The notes beneath the pieces were generated by a model. That model was given only the letters and a program-made list of their open reading frames with translations, did not search any database and was not told the DNA's origin. Of a DNA stretch of 13,530 nucleotides, positions 1 to 5,282 are shown in pieces (the first letter of the stretch is position 1; the number at the start of each line of letters is the position of its first letter). This stretch comes from a bacterium (GTDB lineage: Bacteria; Vulcanimicrobiota; Xenobia; RGZZ01): assembly GCA_021782195.1 (NCBI GenBank), contig JAJXVI010000012.1:1-13530 (forward strand), in the 5' to 3' direction. Made by a program: the position numbers and the translations under genes.

Positions 1-69
1 CGTGCTGACCACGTGTACGGTATGTTCATGCGTATACCCAAGCCCGAGCGACCCCCGGCGGGATCCACG

Positions 70-516
70 CTACATTCCAAGATACATCCGGGACGGATTG
101 GCAAGGAACTCGTGTGCGTTGCCCGGCCCTACCATATGCAATGAGGCGGCTGCCTGGGTAGTAGGCCGGTCCTGGATCTCGTGGACGACGGGTTCGTCAA
201 ACTGTGCCAGCACGCCGAGCGAGTGTGCCGGGTGTTCGGCTCCGACGCGGGACAGCCCTGAACCGTGGGGCATGAGAGTTGACGGAGTGGTGAGGGACGC
301 AATCTGCGTCCGGCCGGCGTCAGACGACGATTGACGTGCGTCGATGGTGGAGACTGCACTGCTTGCTGCGTGGGAGGCTGTGCTGATCTCAATCTGGTCC
401 TGCGGTGCGCCGGGCGCCGAGTCCTGGGGGGCGGGGGTTGACAAGGGACGAGCTGCTGCTCGACCCAGGGCGCCCAGGTGACTGTAGCCCATGCCAATCT
501 TGTTGATGCCGTCCAC
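70..516 (-). CDS. Small protein of unknown function (weak FlgM-like motif)
   Basis: I do not recognise this protein with confidence. The GTG start at 514-516 is chosen because a GAGAGG ribosome-binding site lies 10 bases upstream (minus strand) and the text before it does not read as protein; this gives 148 aa. Residues 1-9 read VDGINKIGM. A Pro/Ala-rich stretch follows, then DQIEIST near residues 40-46. That piece resembles the conserved D-x-VEIS segment of the anti-sigma-28 factor FlgM, but the C-terminal sigma-binding helices of FlgM are not evident. The remainder is Ser/Ala/His-rich with no signal peptide or membrane segment. Codon choice is consistent with a real gene. The stop is TAG, unlike the TGA stops of the confident genes here, and the frame stays open beyond it to the window edge. 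It points the same way as pcrA, but a hairpin and about 340 bases separate them. FlgM-like is a guess only. Confidence 0.55.
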   Translation of the reverse strand: MDGINKIGMGYSHLGALGRAAARPLSTPAPQDSAPGAPQDQIEISTASHAASSAVSTIDARQSSSDAGRTQIASLTTPSTLMPHGSGLSRVGAEHPAHSLGVLAQFDEPVVHEIQDRPTTQAAASLHMVGPGNAHEFLANPSRMYLGM

Positions 517-800
517 GGTGGCTGTGCCTCTCTTTACTCGATGTCGACCGGTCTGGCGACGGCCGGACCCGCACGCCAGGATTGCACTTTCGCCCTTACT
601 ATACCATCCCCTGGCTTCCACCGGTGTTAACGACTTGTGAACATGTCATGCGTCGACGAGCGCAGTTACACGGTTTGTGTCTGGAAGAAGGCGCGCGCTT
701 CGTTCAAACAGTTGGCGCAAGTTTGTGGGATGACGACGGGGACGCGACGGAGTACATGCGTGTCGACTTTCACGCGCCACTCACGGGGACGTCGAGAACA
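517..800. other. Intergenic region between the small minus-strand gene and the pcrA terminator
   Basis: Open frames here are short and look like shadows. On the minus strand a TATAGT hexamer (598-603) with TTAACA (625-630) upstream could be promoter elements for the small gene, but the 21-base spacer is longer than the usual 17, so I do not call a promoter. No RNA gene was recognised. Confidence 0.4.
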
Positions 801-837
801 CCGGCGAGGCGGTTGCTGTCTACAACCGCCTCGCCGG
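801..837 (-). terminator. Hairpin terminator downstream of pcrA
   Basis: A perfect 15-bp inverted repeat (arms 801-815 and 823-837, CCGGCGAGGCGGTTG and its complement) surrounds a 7-base loop. It starts 17 bases after the pcrA stop in the direction of pcrA transcription. The run after the hairpin (TGTTCTC) is only modestly T-rich, so this is a strong stem with a weak U-tract. Position and stem strength support intrinsic termination of pcrA. Confidence 0.7.
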
Positions 838-854
838 CCTTGAATGCAGTCGCC

Positions 855-3230
855 TCAGTTGGCTGCTGCCAGGAACGAGTCGAGAACAGCCTTCTCTCCG
901 ATCCCGGCATAGCTGGCCGTGACGGTCTTGCCGTCGATTTTCACGACCGTCCCCTCTCCAAACACCTTGTGCTGTACCCGATCTCCAACTCCGAACTTGC
1001 AGACATGAACTGGTTTCTCTTCGGGCATGGGGGTGGACAGACGTTCCGTTGGTACTGAACGTACGGTGCGAACCGCACTGCTTCGCGTGCTGGTTGTGCT
1101 GTTCGGTCGCACGGTCACACTGCGAGACGAGGAGGAACGCGGGGCCTGGTTGCGTCCCCCGCCTGTCGATCTCGCCGAGTTGTTTGCGCGACTCGGGGGC
1201 GGTGATACGACGGGCTGGCCGTACCCCGTGAACGAACTGGGCGGGGTATAGTCTCGACGACGCGACTCCATGGCCTCGAAGCGGAAGTCTTCCGCGGGGA
1301 GCGTTTCCATCATCTGGAGCGGGATTTCGTCGAGGAAGCGTGAGCGGATTCGCGGCTGCGATTGCCCGAAGACCTCACGATATCGGGCGTACGTGAGAAA
1401 GAGCAGTGCCTGTGCGCGCGTCAGACCCACGTATGCCAGCCGGCGTTCCTCCTCTACTTCCTGGGGAAAGTCAAAAACGCGTGCGTGTGGCAGGTACCCT
1501 TCCTCGAGCCCGAACAGGAAGACCACGGGAAACTCCAGTCCCTTTGCTGCGTGGAGCGTCAGGAGACTGACGGCCCCTCCCTTTTCGTCGAGGTCATCCA
1601 CGTCGCTTGAAAGGGAGACGCGGTTGAGGAAGTTGGCCAGTGTCGCGGGTTCACCGCTGGCTTCGACTTCCTTCTCGAACTGCGCGGCTGTGTTCTTGAG
1701 TTCGTCGAGATTTTCCAGACGGCTGGTGGATTCAGGGGAACGGTCCGGCGCAATGAACGCCTTGTAGTCAATCGTTCGCACGATCTTGTCAATGACGTCC
1801 GCAACGCTCAGGTTATCGAGGTTGGTGCGAGTGTCTTCCAGGAGTTTGCGTAGTTCACTGATGGCGACAATTGCCTTGGGACCCAGGTCGCCGAGTCTTT
1901 CGGCTTCCCCGAGTATCTCATAGAGCGTAACCTGGTGACGCTCGGCCGCTTCAGCCAGGCGCGTCAGGGTCACCGGTCCAAGGCTACGCGGGGGAACGTT
2001 GATGATGCGACGGAGGCTGAGCTCATCGCTCGGATTTGCGATGACACGCAGGTATGCGACCAGGTCGCGTATTTCCTTGCGGTCCCAGAAGCGCATGCCG
2101 CCCACGACGACGTACGGGAAGCCCTGACCTTTGAGGGCGTCTTCAATCACGCGGGACTGAGCGTTGGTGCGGTAGAGCACTGCAACCTGGCCGTACTCGT
2201 ACCGGCCTCGGCCCACCAGTTCGCGGATCCTGCGCACGATGAACCGTGCCTCGTCGCGTCCTTCACCCGCCTCGTAGAGACCGGGGAGCGTACCTTTATC
2301 GTTGACAGTCCACATGGACTTTGCACTGCGCGTGGAATTGTTTCTCACGACGGAGTTGGCCACGTCGAGCACAGCCTGTGTCGACCGGTAGTTCTGTTCG
2401 AGTTTTACGACCCGAGCATTCGGAAAGTCTTTTTCAAAGCGAAGGATGAGCGACACGTCAGCGCCACGGAATCCGTAGATGCTCTGGTCGTCGTCGCCAA
2501 CCACGCAGATGTTGCGGTGCAGTGACGCCAGTTTCTGAATCAGGACGTATTGCGTGTAGTTCACATCCTGGTACTCGTCGACGAGGATGTACTTGAATCG
2601 TTGCTGATACTTTTCGAGGATCTGCGGGTGCGTGTTCAACATCTCCACGGTGCGACCCAGCAGGTCGTCAAAGTCGAGGGCATTGTTTTCGCGCAGGATT
2701 CGCTCGTAGATCCGGTAGATCTTTGCGGTGTACTCATTTTCCGGGGTTGGGGGCGCTTTGCGAGCGAAGGTTTCCGGGTCCTGGAGCTGGTTCTTTGCGT
2801 TGGAGATGAGTGTTCGCGCGCGCTTTGGAGCGAGCTTCTCCTCGGGAATGCCGAGTTCGCGAGCCGCCTCCTTGATGACCGCAGTCGAGTCGGCGGTATC
2901 GTAGATGGAGAATGCGGAGGGCAGTCCTACGGTTTCGTGCTCGGCGCGTAGCATCCGCAGGCAACACGAATGGAACGTGCCCAGATATGAGAAACGCTCC
3001 GGGCCGACCAGCGTCGATACGCGCTCGCGTACTTCTGCAGCGGCCTTGTTCGTGAAAGTGACGACCAGCAACTCGTTGGACGTGGCGCGGCCCTGCTCAA
3101 GGATGTGTGCGATGCGATAGGTGAGAACGCGGGTCTTGCCGCTTCCCGCACCGGCAAAGACCAGCAGGGGACCTTCGGTGCTGGTGACGGCTTCTTTCTG
3201 TGCTGGGTTCAGGGAATCCAGGAGACTCAA
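855..3230 (-). CDS. pcrA: ATP-dependent 3'-5' DNA helicase PcrA/UvrD
   Basis: Superfamily 1A helicase of 791 aa, which unwinds DNA in nucleotide excision and mismatch repair and clears RecA filaments and stalled forks. All family motifs are visible in order: Q-motif (LNPAQ, 7-11), Walker A GAGSGKT (27-33), motif Ia TFTNKAAAEV (58-67), Walker B DEYQD (218-222), motif III GDDDQSIYGFRGA (245-257), NYRST, motif V LTLHAAKGLEFPVVF and motif VI RRLAYVGLTRAQ. After about residue 670 comes a Ser/Arg/Pro-rich linker, then a C-terminal Tudor-like module (FGVGDRVQHKVFGEGTV) typical of PcrA, which binds RNA polymerase in studied homologues. The start is TTG at 3228-3230, supported by GGAGG 8 bases upstream and by its position just before the Q-motif. 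Length matches the usual 720-790 aa. The stop is TGA. It is transcribed away from the kinase genes. Confidence 0.97.
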   Translation of the reverse strand: MSLLDSLNPAQKEAVTSTEGPLLVFAGAGSGKTRVLTYRIAHILEQGRATSNELLVVTFTNKAAAEVRERVSTLVGPERFSYLGTFHSCCLRMLRAEHETVGLPSAFSIYDTADSTAVIKEAARELGIPEEKLAPKRARTLISNAKNQLQDPETFARKAPPTPENEYTAKIYRIYERILRENNALDFDDLLGRTVEMLNTHPQILEKYQQRFKYILVDEYQDVNYTQYVLIQKLASLHRNICVVGDDDQSIYGFRGADVSLILRFEKDFPNARVVKLEQNYRSTQAVLDVANSVVRNNSTRSAKSMWTVNDKGTLPGLYEAGEGRDEARFIVRRIRELVGRGRYEYGQVAVLYRTNAQSRVIEDALKGQGFPYVVVGGMRFWDRKEIRDLVAYLRVIANPSDELSLRRIINVPPRSLGPVTLTRLAEAAERHQVTLYEILGEAERLGDLGPKAIVAISELRKLLEDTRTNLDNLSVADVIDKIVRTIDYKAFIAPDRSPESTSRLENLDELKNTAAQFEKEVEASGEPATLANFLNRVSLSSDVDDLDEKGGAVSLLTLHAAKGLEFPVVFLFGLEEGYLPHARVFDFPQEVEEERRLAYVGLTRAQALLFLTYARYREVFGQSQPRIRSRFLDEIPLQMMETLPAEDFRFEAMESRRRDYTPPSSFTGYGQPVVSPPPSRANNSARSTGGGRNQAPRSSSSRSVTVRPNSTTSTRSSAVRTVRSVPTERLSTPMPEEKPVHVCKFGVGDRVQHKVFGEGTVVKIDGKTVTASYAGIGEKAVLDSFLAAAN

Positions 3231-3238
3231 GGGGTTAT

Positions 3239-3243
3239 CCTCC
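3239..3243 (-). promoter_or_regulatory. Ribosome-binding site fixing the TTG start of pcrA
   Basis: GGAGG on the minus strand, with 8 bases to the TTG codon. It is the best Shine-Dalgarno match near any start in the window and decides the otherwise unusual TTG start. Confidence 0.8.
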
Positions 3244-3257
3244 GGGGATTTAAGACC

Positions 3258-3272
3258 GCGCCCTTGCGGCGC
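3258..3272 (-). other. Small hairpin in the pcrA leader
   Basis: GCGCC and GGCGC arms (3258-3262, 3268-3272) with a 5-base loop, 14 bases upstream of the pcrA ribosome-binding site. It could be a leader-RNA structure or an operator. The stem is only 5 bp and chance occurrence in GC-rich DNA is likely. Confidence 0.3.
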
Positions 3273-3531
3273 ATCTGGTTGAATTGGCAGAGGTCGGTCC
3301 TCAACGCGCCACGGAACTGCGGGGGCGTGGATGCAAGGCGCGTGTTCCCGGCTGCCGGGGCGTCGGGTAGCACATCGTCAACTGCCAGGAGCAGGGTTCG
3401 CCCCCGAGGGCCTGGTTCCCGCCTCTGCCGGAAAGATTCTCTTTACGGGTTCGGCGCGGTCCGCGGTTGGTGGCGTGCAACGATTGAATGGCGTCAGAGG
3501 GCGGCTCACGGTTCCCGCACCCCGAGCGTGT

Positions 3532-3626
3532 CGCTTCGCACATGCAGTGCTGGCCGCACCCCGGGGAGCGATTTCTGGACGGGGCGGTCCCCGCTTCGCA
3601 CATGCAGTGCTGGCCGCACCCCGGGG
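3532..3626. repeat. 35-bp direct repeat, two copies at 60-bp period
   Basis: Positions 3532-3566 and 3592-3626 are identical over 35 bases, both beginning CGCTTCGCACATGCAGTGC and ending CCGCACCCCGGGG. AGCGA follows each copy, offset by a one-base insertion in the second. Inside each copy GCAC-ATGCA-GTGC can form a 4-bp hairpin. A degenerate third piece (CCGCACCCCGAGCG) sits just upstream near 3515-3528. The 25-base spacer between copies is unrelated. It is not a plausible coding repeat; a dispersed intergenic repeat or a regulator-binding pair are the likeliest readings. Confidence 0.85.
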
Positions 3627-4249
3627 GAGCGAGGTGCCCCGAATCCGCGAACGGTGCCCCCGGTTCTGGAACGGGCCGCACTTTGGCGAGGTGACGAGGG
3701 ATTCCGTGCGCATGTTTCGAACCTCTCATCGGTGGGAGCCTTTGACGCTTCACGTTCGACCTGGGGTTCACCTGGAGGCGCGTTTTCCGGGCCGCATCAC
3801 GCGGCCAGCGGGCTGAAGTATCTCGAGCGTCAAGGCTTGTTCTGTCAACCGCCACAGGTGGCTGGCGAGTACGAAGGAGGAATCTCCTGACCTGCACGCG
3901 TTTTGGAGGCCATCGGCCGTCTCGCTGGTTGCGCGCCGCGTGTGCTCGCCTGGCAATGACAACGAGGGGTCAGGCAACCCATGAAGATGATGACGAGCCA
4001 GCAGGAAAGCGTGGTCGACAGCCGTCCCCAAATGCGTGTGGCAGGAATGCGCTCCCGCCGTCGCCCTTTCGTTGCGCTGCTCTCCGGAGGGGCGGGTCGG
4101 GGCAAGCAAAGCTTCGCTGTGCTGCCATGGCGCCGCAACTGGCCGGAGGCGTGCGGCCCCCTCTTCGCGTCATCAGACTCGGCCTTGTCGATGGTCATCG
4201 GAACGCCCCCGTCCTTTGCACGTGACGGTTCCGACCCTCGGGAAATGCT

Positions 4250-5281
4250 TTGTGGACCACTCACGTGCCGTTGATGCTTCAGAATGGCCTGGTCCTCCAG
4301 AACCGGTACCGAATTGCGCAGCTTCTGCATCAGTCGCGTCACGCGGACGTCTACATGGTGGAAGACCAGCATCTCAACGACCGTGTCTGGACCATCCGCG
4401 TCATGCAGTTGTTTGCGAGCGACTCGTTCGAGCGAACCCGTGTTGTAGGGGAGTTCACCGCCGAGGCCCAGCGTCTGTCACAACTGGATCACCCCGGTCT
4501 TGCAAAGGTCGTGGATTTCTTTGTTGACGGCAACCAGCTGTACATCGTTCGCGAGTTCGTGCACGGCACCGACCTCGCGACAACGCTTGGCGGTCGCGTC
4601 CTTCCGCTCTCCGAACGGGAGGCCCTGAACGCACTCAGTCAGATTGTCGACACGTTGATCTATCTGGTCGGTCGAAAGGTCTCGGCCATCTTTTTCCGGG
4701 AGATGAATGCCTCGAACATCCTGCTCTGCCAGAGCGGTCAGGTCAAGCTGCTTGATCTCGGCCTGGCACGGGTGTTTCATCCCAACGATTCCGACGTTCA
4801 CGCGCGAGTGGGCTCCCTGGACTACGCGTCCCCCGAGCAGTTCTCGGAGGGGGGTACTTTCGATCAGCGTTCGCTGGTGTACAGTTGCGGGGCAATCCTC
4901 TACCACATGGTCACGCGGCGAAATCCCGCCCTGTCTCCCTTTGCGCTTGACCCGGTGGAAGACATCAATCCGAACCTCTCTCCTGCAGTCGAGGAGATCG
5001 TTCATCGAGCGACGGAGAATGATCCTCGCAACCGTTATCCGTCCCTGGGAGACTTGAAGAAGAGCATCCAGCACGTCCTGCGGGCCCCCGCGGGTTCCAG
5101 GCGCCCCCCGCGACCGCGCCCGCCTTCTCGCGATCTGCGCAGTGTGCGGTTCGCCGCGACTGACGATGATGACGACGAGGTGTACGACGGGTCCCTGTGG
5201 CAGTGGATCCTGGTTGCAGTGCTTGTCAGCCTGATGAGCGGCGCGCTGCTGGCCATCTACTATTATTTTTTCAGGCCATGA
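4250..5281 (+). CDS. Tail-anchored Ser/Thr pseudokinase
   Basis: Hanks-type kinase fold of up to 343 aa with degraded catalysis. Numbering from the TTG at 4250: the glycine loop is lost (LLHQSRHADVY, 26-35), the ATP-binding VAIK lysine is Arg50 (WTIRV), HRDLKPxN has become FREMNASN (149-156) so the catalytic Asp is Glu151 and the catalytic Lys is Asn153, and the subdomain IX Asp is Leu209 (SLVYSCG). The metal-binding Asn156, DLG Asp169, SPE (194-196) and the C-lobe Arg in NRY remain. After a Pro/Arg-rich linker comes an acidic patch (TDDDDDEVYD, 304-313) and one C-terminal membrane helix (about 317-338), so the kinase fold should sit in the cytoplasm. The start is uncertain: TTG 4250 has a weak GGGAA site; GTG 4265 and ATG 4274 (MLQNGLVLQNRY) are possible. 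The intact kinase gene begins one base after its TGA. Lack of activity is inferred from residues. Confidence 0.93.
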   Translation: MWTTHVPLMLQNGLVLQNRYRIAQLLHQSRHADVYMVEDQHLNDRVWTIRVMQLFASDSFERTRVVGEFTAEAQRLSQLDHPGLAKVVDFFVDGNQLYIVREFVHGTDLATTLGGRVLPLSEREALNALSQIVDTLIYLVGRKVSAIFFREMNASNILLCQSGQVKLLDLGLARVFHPNDSDVHARVGSLDYASPEQFSEGGTFDQRSLVYSCGAILYHMVTRRNPALSPFALDPVEDINPNLSPAVEEIVHRATENDPRNRYPSLGDLKKSIQHVLRAPAGSRRPPRPRPPSRDLRSVRFAATDDDDDEVYDGSLWQWILVAVLVSLMSGALLAIYYYFFRP

Positions 5282-5282
5282 A

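Larger units (their letters stand above)
3231..4249. other. Gene-free divergent intergenic region (~1 kb)
   Basis: This lies between the divergent starts of pcrA and the pseudokinase gene, so promoters for both should be here, but I cannot pick convincing -35/-10 pairs. Open frames on both strands give Arg/Pro/Gly-rich translations with no family resemblance, no good ribosome-binding site and disagreement with the codon style of the neighbours. I looked for tRNA, tmRNA, RNase P, SRP RNA and c-di-GMP riboswitch signatures and saw none. It holds a two-copy 35-bp repeat (3532-3626), a 6-bp perfect hairpin GGCCGC/GCGGCC at 3790-3806, and a Shine-Dalgarno-like AGGAGG within a small palindrome near 3876-3889. 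Confidence 0.6.

Noticed and set aside
1..29. Possible start of another minus-strand gene at the left edge (ATG at 27-29)
   Set aside because: Only nine codons are visible, with no clear ribosome-binding site; nothing can be concluded.
1935..2951. Long plus-strand open frames opposite pcrA (1935-2525 and 2550-2951)
   Set aside because: They are antisense shadows of a fully conserved helicase gene, produced by high GC codon bias.
3532..3626. Possible minimal CRISPR array (35-bp repeats, 25-base spacer)
   Set aside because: Only two copies and one spacer, the repeat has a degenerate fragment outside regular spacing, and no cas gene is in the window.
3105..3890. Plus-strand open frame of 261 codons, and overlapping frames on both strands in 3300-3900
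   Set aside because: It starts inside pcrA antisense, the translation is Arg/Gly/Pro-rich without family likeness, and its apparent peptide repeat is only the DNA repeat read in frame.
3981..4274. Possible small gene of 97 codons ahead of the pseudokinase
   Set aside because: Weak ribosome-binding site, codon use unlike the neighbours, no recognisable fold, and similar open frames exist on both strands across the same DNA.
5266..5271. T6 run near the end of the pseudokinase gene as a slippage site fusing it to the kinase
   Set aside because: A +1 shift would join the frames, but six Ts is short for slippage and the fusion would put the kinase after a membrane helix, on the wrong side of the membrane.
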